Shown here: positions 11,854-22,625 of the stretch, piece after piece
How positions within the stretch are numbered: the first letter of the stretch is position 1
Layout of the letters: each line of letters begins with the position of its first letter
Origin: Plumapathes pennacea
Taxonomy: Eukaryota > Cnidaria > Anthozoa > Antipatharia > Myriopathidae
Assembly (NCBI GenBank): GCA_964036295.1
Contig: OZ038464.1
Location: 9,968,001-10,032,000 of the forward strand
DNA length: 64,000 bases
Direction: 5' to 3'
The notes under the pieces: generated by a model
What the model saw: only the letters and a program-made list of their open reading frames with translations
Told to the model about the DNA's origin: nothing
Database searches by the model: none
Program-made: the position numbers and the translations under genes

Positions 11854-13978
11854 TTTGCATCATGGCCTCAATTGCAACTAGCAGAAATTTTTGAAGTATA
11901 TTTCACAAACTGTCCCAAACTAAGTCAGCCCAAAAGTGAATATAGTTGAACCCCTATTAAGCGGCCACCCCCTATTTAGTGGCTAGTTATCAAAGTCCTG
12001 CAACTATTGGCAGTGTAGTACTGTAGGACTTTCTGGATTCCGGATCCCGTATTCCACTATTGTGGACTTCTGGATTCAGGATTTCACTTAATTTCGGACT
12101 CCATAACCTGTATTACGGATTGAGAATTTCCTAGTAGATTCCACAATCCAAGAATTTCGTGACTTCCTGATTCCAGGAATTTCGTCTTATTCGGTGGTTA
12201 GTCCTTTTGAACTCAGTCTTTCGCCTGTGGAACTGGACGGGTTTTTCGTGGCTGGTTCCGCAGGCTAATCAGATCCCGTTTAGCGGCCGTTCAGTTTTGT
12301 AATCACGGTTCGTATGATTTACAGAAAGACGGAATCGGACTTCACTGATCCTCTTACCATTATTTATCTTATTTGCTAGTTGCTAAACTGACAGAGTTGG
12401 TGTCGGCTAGTCTATGAATCGTCATAGTAATATCGAAGCAAACACCCCTTCTGCGATATAATCATGCAGCAGTTTACCTCAAGGTGTCCCCCATTGTTTT
12501 GAGAAGGTTCTTCGAAACAATTTTTGTACCAGATGGGAACATCGGCTATTGGTACGTCGACATTGTTTAGGGAATTGAGGGATACTCATGTGTTTATTGC
12601 CTATGCCGACAGTGAGTCGAGAGTCGCCGACTGCAGTGTGCCAGACAAATCACTGTCTCACATGATCCGCAAGTTTTACCGTACCGTATATGGGCGAACT
12701 GCCAAAATGAAAAATAATCCTACTCAATGATGTCAAAGATCAAACGCTGTACATTGATTTCGTTTCTCGTCTTTTAAATTGACTTCAATCACGAAAATCT
12801 GATCTTCTGGCAACTGAATGGTGAACTCGTAATCTTACTTTTGAATTAAATAATATATTCTTACTTTTAACATTTGTAAACTACTTCGTCGGTCGCATAT
12901 ACGCAGTTGTGCCCGACATTCCATATGCCGCAATATACGGAAATAGCCTAAATTTTCCCTTTACAGCACACCCATATATGTGCCGCCCTAAAGGGTGTCA
13001 TTTTAAACGCTTTGATCTGGGACCTGAAGGGTGTACATTTTGTGTTTTTGGTCTGGGATAGGGTATGGATTTGTCTCTTTGACTTTTCATGGGGTGCGAT
13101 TTTGATGAAACAACAAATATAGGCTACGAATTTTGGACGGGAATGGAATATCGAAAATGTTGGTGTTTAATAGAGCCAGGGTTTTGGACCCTACATAACA
13201 CCCCAACCCAAACTTCTGAGGGAGAGTACCCCTGGCTTGCATCTTCATCTCAAATGTCTTTTTCTTGTGATTCGACTCTTGAAAGGCGAATTGTTTTATC
13301 TCTGTCTCATCCACAATTTGAGATTGAGAAGATATTGAACAAAATATATTGAAAATGACTTGACCCGACTAGAAGTGCCACCTCCACCAACCCACCTACA
13401 CGTTTACATAATTAACTGGTCCCCTCCCCCCTCAGGGTTCAACCGATAGCGGGTTCTTTTATCGCTGAAAAGCAATACACCCTTCCACCTGTCAGGTCAA
13501 ATTAATGAGTCCCACAATCATGGTAGAATATTCCTGATGTGAAATATAGCTACAAAAGTAGCTCGGTAACTTCATCCAGCCTTTTATGTAGGTCACGCGC
13601 GATTTTCAGTTATCAATCTGGAACGAGTAATTCCCTCTCCGCTCTAACTCTCCTGTCTCAGTGCTGTATTCGTTCATTTATTGTTTCATACTCTGGCCGG
13701 AAGCTTGGTTTTTTATTAAAATCATTGATAAATAGACCTTGGATAAATTACTACAACGAGGCATCTAGTTGTTGTTATACATGTAGTTCAAGCCAAAGGC
13801 TTTCAATTCTTGAATGTACCCAATAACTTCTGGGTATAATAAAAATAGTTTCCAACGGACTCTTGCACTTAAAAATGAACCCGGTGAAAATAATGTAGCT
13901 ACTGAGGCGGAAATTCAGCCTGCTCTCCTCGTGATAAAAGTCTGTAATGTTTTATCTTACTTGTGCATCAGCTTCATT
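11854..13978. other. Gene-free stretch with repeat remnants
   Basis: At about 11943-11990 there is a sequence like the pogo-type MITE end (TTGAACCCCTATTAAGCGGCC), but no matching right end was found. At 12975-13075 lies a (CCTGAA/GGTCTGGGATAGGGT)-like dispersed repeat that also occurs at 63455-63780. Short ORFs here have no recognisable domain. Confidence 0.5.
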
Positions 13979-14539
13979 TTAAATGGTCATCTCAAAAAAA
14001 TACCGCGGGGAAGAAAGGGGTGATAGGTTATCTTCTGAATTGTACCCACTGTCTGCCGATTTCTTTGGATTCGCCTCTCTGGTCTTATCTTCTCCTTCTT
14101 CCTCAAATTCTCTTCCGTGGAATGCCTCCTCTTGGTCGACCGCAACTTTGATTTCTTGTATCTGCCTGTTCAGCTCGTGGAATTGCTTTTTGAGAGACCA
14201 GTCGAGAGCGCGCATCGCCACAAGCTCTTCTCGAATCCACTCCATGCACAAATTAACATTGTTGATGCGTTCGCCTAACGTAATCACATCCTTTGTGAAA
14301 TCAATATCTGATAAAGTCCGCGGACGAGGTTTCTCGCCGCTAAATGAACCAGGCCGCGGCAATTTACTGCAAAGTGCTGTTGATTCCTTGTATAACGAGA
14401 AACGATCTTCGCGAGTTACATCTGTGTGCGTTTTTTCCGGTAGTAAACGGTTTTCCGGCGCCCATTGCTTCTCTGTGTTAACGTCCAAATCCCCGTCTAC
14501 ATCACTGTTTCTCACTGAAGATAAATCAGTCCCTTCCAT
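13979..14539 (-). CDS. FAM167-like protein (single exon, 186 aa)
   Basis: This intact single-exon frame runs from ATG at 14539 to TAA at 13979. The N-terminal 80 residues are polar and low in structure. Residues 97-133 form a charged amphipathic helix with the pattern W-I-R-E-E-L-x-x-M-R-x-x-D-x-x-L-x-x-Q. It resembles the conserved core of vertebrate FAM167A/B (W-L-R-x-E-L-x-x-M-R-x-x-D-x-x-L). The tail is acidic, then Ser-rich, ending near Y180-FFEMTI. The biochemical role is unclear to me; vertebrate FAM167A has been linked to autoimmune disease loci and kinase signalling. The only upstream start-like codon is a GTG, so I chose the first ATG. The coding composition is balanced and the helix pattern argues against chance, but the family call rests on about 40 residues. 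Confidence 0.55.
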   Translation of the reverse strand: MEGTDLSSVRNSDVDGDLDVNTEKQWAPENRLLPEKTHTDVTREDRFSLYKESTALCSKLPRPGSFSGEKPRPRTLSDIDFTKDVITLGERINNVNLCMEWIREELVAMRALDWSLKKQFHELNRQIQEIKVAVDQEEAFHGREFEEEGEDKTREANPKKSADSGYNSEDNLSPLSSPRYFFEMTI

Positions 14540-16020
14540 ACCCACTTCACTTTATGAATTGAAGTCTGTTCGCTCGCCACAGTGGCTTACTTGAAATTAC
14601 ATGTCCATCGGAAACATCCAGTTGATGCGCTGTTCGAGGTCGACTGATAGTTAAACGCTTTGTATTTTTAACACAGCAGGTGGCGGGAAACAGCTGCGGA
14701 AGGCTCCCCTATTTCTGTCGCCAAATCCTTTCAGATATCCATTAATGACTTTGAACGCAGTGTTTGTCGAATTTTGTGTCTTCCGTGCGAGTTTGGACGC
14801 AAGGACTGAAACATACGTTTACTTGTCTTGTCTTTTCGTTCCTGCGTGTATATACGTCTCCTGTTGCATTCCCCTGTTCAAGCAGCCAATTTCCCGCTAA
14901 TGCGGTTGATTTTAACTTCTGGAATTGTCAGCACTCGAAACTGTGTTAACTCCGTGAGTGTCAAATCCGTCGCCACTATTAAGTAGGTTTTGATATAGAG
15001 GTGGCCTGCTCAGTGTGACTCAGAACTCAATAAAAGGTCGTTATTCAACTTAGGCAACAATGCACCGTCAGGCCCCACTGAGAAAATACAGAGGCTGGCG
15101 TTTATCAGGTGTGACGGTGTTTTCCTGACTCTGTAACTTGATACCCTAGTTCTTGGTGAGGTCACAGATTTTCTTTTCCGTATCGCAAGTTCATCTGAAG
15201 GAATAATGTCTTCTTGATGAATGGGTCTTCTCGAAATATTGGCGCTATGACGCAGCTGATCACGGTCGAATGGTTGCATTCATGAATCCGGTGTGAGATT
15301 TCAATGCTGAGATTCAGTTACGTTTCACCTAGTAGACGCAGGAAAATTTTAGATTTTAGTTTTTTTTTTTTTTTTTTTTTTTTTTTTCTCTCTGTCTGTC
15401 TGTCTGTCTTTATTCTTTCTGTTTTTCTTCTTCGCTGAGTTGATTCTTCTCGTTCAAACACATCACTCTTTTCAAACACGAGCCAACAATATCGTGTCTA
15501 TCCTTGAATCAAAATAAACAGAAGTAATGACAGGTCAATTTACACCGGAAGCTATTATCAGCGCATATCTTGGTCGAAAAAGTTTCCCGATGTGAAGAGA
15601 CCGCTCTATCGCCATGAATTCTCTGTAGAAATGTGTTGATTGCATTATCTCGTTCACATTGATTTTAGCGCGGGTTTTATAGCCACAGAACATTCTTTGC
15701 CGTAATATTTGGGGACATTAAAAATGATACACAGATAGATGACTGTAAAGTTTTCTGACTAAAATTCTATATATGGACATCTTAAGGAGCTAACACGCTG
15801 ACACGCACCTACTAGGCACACAAACACACATCACAGACTGCGTCACAAACCAAGGTCGTTCATCCGAGTAGGGCCCCGTTTTTTGGGAGAAAAGTCGAGA
15901 CACCATTCGACCTTGCGTCGCCCGAGGCACGCCAAACATTGCTCTTACATATGGGATTTGTTTACTACAAATCTAAATGAAGACAAGTTGTGGGTTTTCG
16001 TGTAAACGCCGCTCTCGTCA
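14540..16020. other. Spacer upstream of the FAM167-like gene and H6PD
   Basis: Contains a poly-T run of about 28 bases at 15360-15387, followed by a short (GTCT)n. A minus ORF of 89 codons at 15010-15279 begins with ATG but shows no known domain; it could be an exon of an unseen gene or chance. No other support for a gene is seen. Confidence 0.45.
15359..15412. repeat. Poly-T tract followed by (GTCT)n
   Basis: About 28 consecutive T, then CTCTCTGTCTGTCTGTCTGTC. Possibly the tail of a minus-strand retroposed sequence. Confidence 0.85.
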
Positions 16021-16162
16021 TACCCTGGGTACCAGAGGTTTCTCGCTCTCGGAAGGGCTGGGGACGACCACCAGCCCCCTCCGCCCGCGGTTTCGTCTTC
16101 AGCCCTGCGCGGCCTCGCTCCTCAGAGCTTCCGAGAGCGAGAAACCTCTGGCACCCAGGTTA
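16021..16162. mobile_element. Mutator-like MITE, 142 bp, 9-bp target duplication
   Basis: The ends (TACCCTGGGTACCAGAGGTT and, inverted, TAACCTGGGTGCCAGAGGTT) pair for about 35 bp. The element is flanked by the identical 9-mer CTCTCGTCA at 16012-16020 and 16163-16171. A 9-bp duplication is the hallmark of MuDR/Mutator-type insertion. A one-ended relative lies at about 44153. Confidence 0.9.
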
Positions 16163-16207
16163 CTCTCGTCAATAGTTTCAAACCAAACTTCATATCTTAC
16201 AAACCTA

Positions 16208-16546
16208 GGCCCTGTTTACATAGAAGTAGAATGAACCTCCTACGAGGGACACCCTTCTAGATGGGTCAAACTGGATAGCCCCCCTTTACATGCCAAGCGC
16301 TAATCCCTAGGGCTATCTCGCCAAGAGTTTGAATCACAGGATTTGGGATAGTAGTCTGGCACTGCTAAACGTAGTTCCTCTGGTAGGATAACCCTACCTC
16401 GAGAGTTTGCATGGCTAAAAGTTGTCCCTGCTGGGAGGGTTACCCTAGCAAGAAGATAGGGTATACCTATCATGTAAAGGGAACAAGGAATTCTAATAGA
16501 AAAGGGTGACCCTTGTAGGAGACCCTCCTTCCATGTAAACAGGGCC
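16208..16546. mobile_element. MITE with GGCCCTGTTTACAT ends
   Basis: Left GGCCCTGTTTACAT and right ATGTAAACAGGGCC are exact inverted copies. The flanks CTA (16205-16207) and TTA (16547-16549) are nearly a 3-bp TWA duplication, which would fit PIF/Harbinger. The interior holds several CCCTAG/CTAGGG-like motifs and no ORF. Confidence 0.8.
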
Positions 16547-16742
16547 TTAATCCAGGATTAAGTCGCAATTATGCATTGAGCAAATTAGCCTTTCACTTTT
16601 ATCCTGAATGTGACGTTAATCGTCAAAGAAGTTCGTTCCTTCTGAAAGGGAGGCCACGCGCCAAAAACCTGGGCACCAGCAACAAACCAAGATGGCGGAT
16701 GAACTAGTACTCCAACAGGTTTGATTCACATCCTTAAAGGAA

Positions 16743-19118
16743 ATGTGTAAAATGTCACAGCTGATGAGTCGTGGCAAGAAAAAGCTGATCATTATACTCC
16801 TGTTCATTGCAATTTTTGCCCCTACTGTCGGCGCAGACAAGGTCACAAATGTTGTGTTAGTTGGTTCGACCGGTGATTTGGCTAGGCGATATCTTTGGAG
16901 CGGGTTATTCGATCTCTACCTCCAAGAGCACGGAGAAACGAAGTCATTCAGATTCTACGCTGCGGCTCGCGAAGATAAAAAATCAGGAACGGAGAAGACA
17001 AAGGAAACACTAAAAACGTCACTTGGATGTGAAAACAGAGAGTTGTGTGACACGTCAGCAGTAGAAAACTTCAAGAAACTCACTGAATATTTTGCTTTGA
17101 AGAAAGAAGAAGATTACGTAGTGCTTTGCAGCGCCATTGAGGAGAATCTGAGAGGGGACGACCAAGAAACAGGTCGTTTGTTTTACCTGTCGGTACCCCC
17201 CTTTGCATATGAACAGATTGCCAGAAATATTGATAAGCATTGTAGACCTTCTAAGGCCTGGCTTCGGGTTGTTCTTGAGAAACCTTTCGGGTCCGATTTA
17301 AAATCATCTCATGAGCTGGCAAGCGTTCTCTCTCGGTACCTCAGTGAGGAGGAAATGTACCGCATAGACCACTACCTTGGTAAACCAGGCGTAACACAAC
17401 TCCTGAAGTTTCGTTTTCAGAACAAGGAGCAATTTGGAGACCTCTGGAACAAAGATCACATTGAGAGAGTGGAAATTGTATTGAAGGAGAAATCAGACTG
17501 TGAAGGGAGAACAAACTTCTACAATCAATATGGAGTGATACGTGATGTCATGCAAAATCACATGACGGAGCTCATGGCTATGGTTGCCATGGAAACCCCA
17601 AGTAGTCTAGACAACATTACTGACATTCGGCACAAGAAAATTCGGCTTTTGAAAGACATCAGGCCACTGAGGAGAAAGAGTGCTGTTTTAGGTCAGTATA
17701 GAGATTATAATATGCACCTGGTTGATCATGATTCAAAGAGCCTAACACCAACATTTGCAGCTGTGGTGATGTCAGTCGACAATGCTCGCTGGCAGGGCGT
17801 GCCCTTTGTCTTTGTGTCAGGAAAACAGCTGGATGAGCGTGTCGCCTATGTGCGTTTGATATTCAAAGATAATGACATAACCGTGGGTAAAACTTTGGGT
17901 CGTGAAACTTGCGGGTCACGCCAGTTAGTGTTTCACATCCAGGGTGGAGAGGTACAGCAGCCAGCACTCATCATCTCTCATGACCTACCTTACCCAGCAT
18001 CAACCTATGGTTGGCTTCCTGACTCTAGAACTTTCAACATCTTTGGTTGTCAGTCACAAGACTTCCATGTGTTTGTATCCCCAGAGTCACACTCTGCTTA
18101 TAGCACACTGATTTCTGGTGTCTTCCATGGACAGAAAGATTTTTTTGTTGGAACTGAGGATCTTCTAGCCTCATGGGAAGTGTGGACTCCATTGTTGAAA
18201 AGCCTTGAGCATTCCATTCCCAGTCTTTACGATAACAGTGACCTTGATGTTCTCAGAGTTTCAGTCAAAGGAATGAAGATAGAGTTTGTACAAGAGGAGC
18301 TGGATGGCACATGTGAGAAGGATAAATGCTCCTCTTGGCCTGGGCCTTTAGAAGGGTACAAGAATGGATCCTTCAGAGGGAGCCCCCTCATATCAGGGAC
18401 CAAGGATTATGTCATCACAAAGCTTGCCTCTGAGATAGAGAGCAATGCATTGGCATCTGTAGACTCACAAGGGGCCTTTCATTTGGCCCTTTCTGGTGGC
18501 TCCACACCAGCCCCTCTATTTGAAGAACTTTCCTTCTCACGACCAGGTTTTCCTTGGAAACAAACCCACATTTGGATAGTGGATGAGCGTTGTGTTTCCT
18601 TGGATAACAGGTCTTCAAATTTCTTTAATTTGCATACAGCCCTTCTGCGTCACGTCCCAATTCAACAGTTCAATATTCACCCAATGCCCATCTTCCTCCA
18701 AGGAGGACTTTGCCATCAGGAAGATTTGGGAGAACTGCACTATGAAGCTGCCCTCAAATGGTTGCTAGGCAACAAACAGTTAGATTTTGTGCTCTTGGGA
18801 GTTGGGCATGATGGTCATATTGCATCACTGTTTCCACAGCAACTGTCACTTCAGGAGACTGAGCATTGGGTCACTTTAACAGAGAGTGGAGGGACAAGCC
18901 ATTTGAACATGAGAATGACCATGACTTTTCCAATTCTCAATAATGCAAAAGCAGTCAGTGTGCTTGTTCTTGGCGAAGGAAAGAAAGACATAGTTAGAAA
19001 AATATCTGATGGGAAAGTTGATGTGGTTAACCTTCCTGTTACTGGTCTCCAACCAAGACAAGGTTCCTTGAGCTGGTACATTGATGATGAAGCCCTGGAT
19101 AGTGTGGATGTGTCCTAA
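16743..19118 (+). CDS. H6PD: GDH/6PGL endoplasmic bifunctional protein (hexose-6-phosphate dehydrogenase), 791 aa, single exon
   Basis: In the ER lumen this enzyme oxidises glucose-6-phosphate with NADP+ and hydrolyses the 6-phosphogluconolactone formed, supplying luminal NADPH. Residues 13-31 are a signal-peptide-like hydrophobic stretch. The dehydrogenase half has the nucleotide loop GSTGDLARRYLW (41-52), EKPFG (179-183), RIDHYLGK with H210 (207-214), and RDVMQNHMTE with H273. The C-terminal lactonase half has LALSGGSTP (581-589), WIVDERC (611-617) and LLGVGHDGHIASLFP with H692 (684-698). Length matches the animal enzyme (about 790 residues). The frame is complete without introns, whereas the human gene has several coding exons. 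Three in-frame ATGs (codons 1, 4 and 8) could start it; all keep the signal peptide. It is convergent with nothing nearby and shares no operon-like context. Confidence 0.96.
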   Translation: MCKMSQLMSRGKKKLIIILLFIAIFAPTVGADKVTNVVLVGSTGDLARRYLWSGLFDLYLQEHGETKSFRFYAAAREDKKSGTEKTKETLKTSLGCENRELCDTSAVENFKKLTEYFALKKEEDYVVLCSAIEENLRGDDQETGRLFYLSVPPFAYEQIARNIDKHCRPSKAWLRVVLEKPFGSDLKSSHELASVLSRYLSEEEMYRIDHYLGKPGVTQLLKFRFQNKEQFGDLWNKDHIERVEIVLKEKSDCEGRTNFYNQYGVIRDVMQNHMTELMAMVAMETPSSLDNITDIRHKKIRLLKDIRPLRRKSAVLGQYRDYNMHLVDHDSKSLTPTFAAVVMSVDNARWQGVPFVFVSGKQLDERVAYVRLIFKDNDITVGKTLGRETCGSRQLVFHIQGGEVQQPALIISHDLPYPASTYGWLPDSRTFNIFGCQSQDFHVFVSPESHSAYSTLISGVFHGQKDFFVGTEDLLASWEVWTPLLKSLEHSIPSLYDNSDLDVLRVSVKGMKIEFVQEELDGTCEKDKCSSWPGPLEGYKNGSFRGSPLISGTKDYVITKLASEIESNALASVDSQGAFHLALSGGSTPAPLFEELSFSRPGFPWKQTHIWIVDERCVSLDNRSSNFFNLHTALLRHVPIQQFNIHPMPIFLQGGLCHQEDLGELHYEAALKWLLGNKQLDFVLLGVGHDGHIASLFPQQLSLQETEHWVTLTESGGTSHLNMRMTMTFPILNNAKAVSVLVLGEGKKDIVRKISDGKVDVVNLPVTGLQPRQGSLSWYIDDEALDSVDVS

Positions 19119-19465
19119 GTTCAGAATGCAGTATTTTATTTCTCTCAACAAACAACCATTTGAGTAAAAAAATGAATGAGTGATGATTTGAGAATTTAAC
19201 ATTTAATCAACTTTCATTGGAGTAAACTACCAAATGCCAAGTTCTCCTGAAATATCTATTTATTTTGTGAGAGACTGGAAAGCGAGAATTGAGTTTGAAC
19301 TCTCATCAGTTTTAATTGTGTGTGAATTCAAGCATAGTTTTAGTGCTAATGGAAGAGATTCACGTTGCACTGTCAATTTATTGAGAGTAATACAGTCACC
19401 CTTTCATTCCTTACATTCCATAGAAGATAATTAAATATTTCCCCAACCATTCAAGAAAGAAGCAT

Positions 19466-19738
19466 ATGAGTGATGTACTGAGAATATACTTGAATCTAAC
19501 AATGCTCTACAAAATGAGGAACAACTTAGTATATGCTGACAGCAGTAAGCTCCAACCAGTGATCTATAACTCTACTCGTTCCTCTGAGCATGCTTACAAA
19601 CTGCCCACTATCAAATGTGATTATTTTAAGTATTCATTCTACCCTAGAACACTCCTAGCTTGGAATCAACTCCCAAAGGGCATTGCTTTTAGCAAATCTC
19701 TGTTAAGTTTTAAGGGAGCTATCTCCTCTATTTATTAG
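19466..19738 (+). pseudogene. Non-LTR retrotransposon (CR1/jockey-like) reverse-transcriptase C-terminal remnant
   Basis: The 90-residue frame contains LTMLYKMRNNLVY and YFKYSFYPRTLLAWNQLPK, the pattern found at the very C terminus of metazoan LINE polymerases (short-linker helix, then F-x-P-R-T-x-x-x-W-N-x-L-P). Only the last part of ORF2 remains, as expected of 5'-truncated insertions. The frame ends TAG then an AT-rich stretch. Confidence 0.75.
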
Positions 19739-20104
19739 CTTTTATTATTTTAATTAATATTGAAAGTCTGTAATGCTCAATATTGAGTGAAGACTTATGT
19801 GGTAAATGTAAATGAATCTGAATATGACTTTTGCTCAGGTGTAGTCAAAACATCAGTCACCGCCAACAGTCTTCCTGGAGACTACTCTCACCCAGGTGAT
19901 CACAACCAACATACAGTACTTGTTCAAACTCCTAGGTTCAAACCATTTGCTATAAATTCAACAAGGTTTCATCTGGGCAAACTATCAAATTTCAAGTACT
20001 CCTTTTTCTATGATACAGTATAGTGTATTCCTGTTGAATGAATGAAGTGAGAAAATTGAAGTTGAGTTCTCTCGAGTCAGATTCTCGCAACCTTTTAAGA
20101 AGAA

Positions 20105-20245
20105 AATGTCTGAGTAATGTTGTGAGAACTGATAGTTTAATCAGCTTTCATCTGAGCAAGTTATCAAATTCCATGTTTTCGATACTGTATGATGTATCTC
20201 TGGTGAGAAACTGAAGGTTGAAGTTGATCAATCTTGGAATTGAAG
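20105..20245 (+). repeat. Dispersed repeat (core AATCAGCTTTCATCTGAGCA)
   Basis: The unit reads GAGAACTGATAGTTTAATCAGC, then TTTCATCTGAGCAAGTTATC, then ATACTGTATGATGTATCTCT and GGTGAGAAACTGAAGG. Related copies in the same orientation lie near 283-400, 19175-19290, 27175-27285 and 31208-31300. No ORF or clear tail is seen; it is possibly SINE-like. Confidence 0.7.
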
Positions 20246-20746
20246 GGGTTAAAAGGAGACCTCAAGCATAATCCTTTGTGTCCAACAAAAATCGAAAGCA
20301 ATATTACGTACTGATGCAGCAGGGCTCAACATTAACACTTGCCAACGTGTCCGGGACAACCATAAATTTTGGTCTGGTTGCCCCGAGGGTGGACCCCCAA
20401 ATAAAAAGGGCGGAATGCTCGTTGTATGGGCCAAGGTCAATGAAGCCTAAAGATGTGACCACTCAAATGAAAGTTCTCAATGATAGCAGTGTTTACGTTG
20501 TTGTTGAGAAGAGTCGATGTAACTAATTGGATTTAAGTATAATTTAAACAGTGAAAGGGTTATTTTTTTCCAGCTTTTATTTCAATACCCAGCCTGCGAA
20601 AACAGCCATTGTCACAGGCGGCCATATTCAATTCGCACATTGGAAAGTCAGGCGTCTGCGATTTGGGCGAAAAAACTACTGATGACCGGCAAACTGCATA
20701 ATAAGGTACATACATTAACTTAGCGTACATACATTAAACTGTAATA

Positions 20747-21060
20747 CAGTCAAACCCCTATAAGTGGCCACCCCCTATTGAGCGGCCGCGGCCACCTTTT
20801 GGCCGTCCCGACGAGGGTTCTATGTTTTTACCCCTATTAAGCGGCCACTAAAATATTATTATCCGACTTTGAATTTGTTCTGAAAAAGGTGATGACAAAG
20901 AGTATAGAAGGTGACGACTGATAAAAACATTCAGTCACACGTTTGTTATCGTAATGTGCAACAATTATCACAGGCGTCCAAGCGCGTTCGTATTCAAATA
21001 GAGTGACGCTTCTGCCACGCCTTATTAATATGGGTTGGCCGCTTAATAGGGGTTCACCTG
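20747..21060. mobile_element. Pogo/Tigger-like MITE (CAGTCAAACCCCTAT ends, TA-flanked)
   Basis: Left CAGTCAAACCCCTATAAGTG and right GCTTAATAGGGGTTCACCTG are inverted copies with some mismatches. Both ends abut TA (20745-20746 and 21061-21062). The CAGTnnAACCCC start is typical of pogo/Tigger ends. No transposase is encoded. Confidence 0.85.
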
Positions 21061-21218
21061 TATTTTCAAATGGAATACGTTCCCTACGTCAGCGTTCAGG
21101 TAAAATTTCACATCGTGTGCAAGCCCCGATTTTCTTGTGCGCAACCGTATGTGATAGAATTAACCAAAGAACACAAAATAAGCAGTTCGGGTTATATTTA
21201 GTGGTCTACTTCCAAATA

Positions 21219-21378
21219 CAGTGGAACCCCGTTAATACGGCCACCATCGGGACATAAAATCTGGCCGTATTAACGGGGTTTTCAGGTAAGAAAAAGATTG
21301 GGCGTTAGTTTCACGGGACAAAAAAAAGGTGGAGCCGTAATAACGAGGTGGCCGTATAAGGCGGGCGGGGTTCAACTG
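21219..21378. mobile_element. Pogo-like MITE (CAGTGGAACCCCGTTAATAC ends)
   Basis: A 160-bp element. The left end is CAGTGGAACCCCGTTAATAC and the right end GCGGGCGGGGTTCAACTG. TA is present on the left (21217-21218) but the right flank is CA, so the target duplication has decayed. The interior has the inverted echo GGCCGTATTAACGGGG. Confidence 0.75.
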
Positions 21379-21788
21379 CAAAGCGAATAACGTATCAACC
21401 CATAACATGAGGTTGAACATGTTCACACATTTCGTTTTATTTCTTTGCCGACGTATTTAAAGAACTAGTTTCCACAAGCACTAGCCTGCTATTGTTTCTT
21501 CCAGACAGTAATAATTGACTACCTAAAGAGTACAAGTGGGCGAACTCTGTTAGAACAACTGAATTCTGCAGAACATGATGATGATGATAACTTTATTAAA
21601 GTGTCGTGAGTCTTCTAGCCGAATACATGTAGTCATTGGGGAGACATACGTTTGTTGCTGCTACTAGAGTGGTATGTTAACTCCTCGACACCATGTCTCA
21701 CCCCATTTTCATGAACTCGGTGTAGAAATGACAGCATTGAGAGACAAGTTTCAAAGTACATGTCTGACATGTTGCAACAAGACAGTGT

Positions 21789-21852
21789 GACCTTCGCAGT
21801 TATGAAGATACTTAAGCAGTTGCAAAGTTGCTTCATAACTGCGAAGATCACT
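21789..21852. repeat. Hairpin-forming inverted repeat
   Basis: GACCTTCGCAGTTATGAAG pairs with CTTCATAACTGCGAAGATC about 25 bp downstream, giving a perfect arm of 16 bp or more. It sits inside repeat-rich spacer and has no coding value. Confidence 0.75.
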
Positions 21853-22149
21853 TTCACTGTTATTCTCTATCCGCAGTTCATATATGTGCTTTCTCATACA
21901 TATCGTATCAAGACACGCAACGTTGTAAAGAGTAGAAGACTGTTCAATTTTTTTCTGCAACTTGTTTCGCAGTCTTCGTTGGGTGAGCGACGCAAGCACA
22001 AGCGCAACGAAAGAGCAAAATTGTGCTTGCGAGGTTGCTTGCGTCGAGCATGCCTCCACTGCTGCTTTCGGGCTTCCGGGCTTTCAAATTTCAGTTATTA
22101 CTTTCAGGACAAATTCAAAGCCCAAAACGACTTTGCTCATTTGAAAGAC

Positions 22150-22625
22150 TTTCGTGTATAACGCTTAATTCCAAAGTTTTATCGAAAAGTGGACTTTATT
22201 TCCGAAGTTATGAACCTGTCTTGTTATGAACTGGGTAAGAGAACATTTAGTTTCTCCTGTGCTAAATACTTTAATGCTCTCCCGTCTAAAATAAAAATGC
22301 ACCATCCCCAGTAATTTTTAGAAATCAGATTAGAAATTATTTTATATCATTGAATTAAAGTAAATTGTTGTACGACTAGCGAGGCTTGGGCATAGCGTTT
22401 TATAAATAGGTTGATAGCTTGATTGTTAGATTAGGAGTAGGTATGGCTTTAAATTATATTATAACGTAGGCTTGTTTTTACTCTCATTTATTTAAATGGT
22501 GTTTTTCTATGAAAAGTAGATAGTTGTGATAATTTATGTAATTAGTTTTATTTGGACACAGGACCCCTCTGGATATCAGCCTCGTTGTTGAATGGGCCAC
22601 CCTGTATAAATAAAGTTACCTTACC
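22150..22625 (+). pseudogene. LINE (CR1-like) 3' end, decayed
   Basis: One frame around 22220-22300 reads GKRTFSFSCAKYFNALPSK, the usual C-terminal signature of LINE polymerases. A 3' untranslated part follows, ending ATAAATAAAGTTACCTTACC, a short repeat tail typical of CR1-type elements. No intact ORF is present. Confidence 0.7.

Larger units (their letters stand above)
19119..20746. other. 3' flank of H6PD filled with dispersed repeats
   Basis: No other gene. Contains two copies of the dispersed AATCAGCTTTCATCTGAGCAAG repeat (about 19175-19290 and 20105-20245), a LINE 3' coding remnant, a retroelement-like tail at 19830-19945 and one unit of the AAAGGTGTGAC repeat (20443-20525). No AATAAA signal close to the H6PD stop was found. 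Confidence 0.6.

Noticed and set aside
15010-15279. 89-codon minus ORF with ATG
   Set aside because: No recognisable domain or partner exons; kept only as a remark in the spacer entry.
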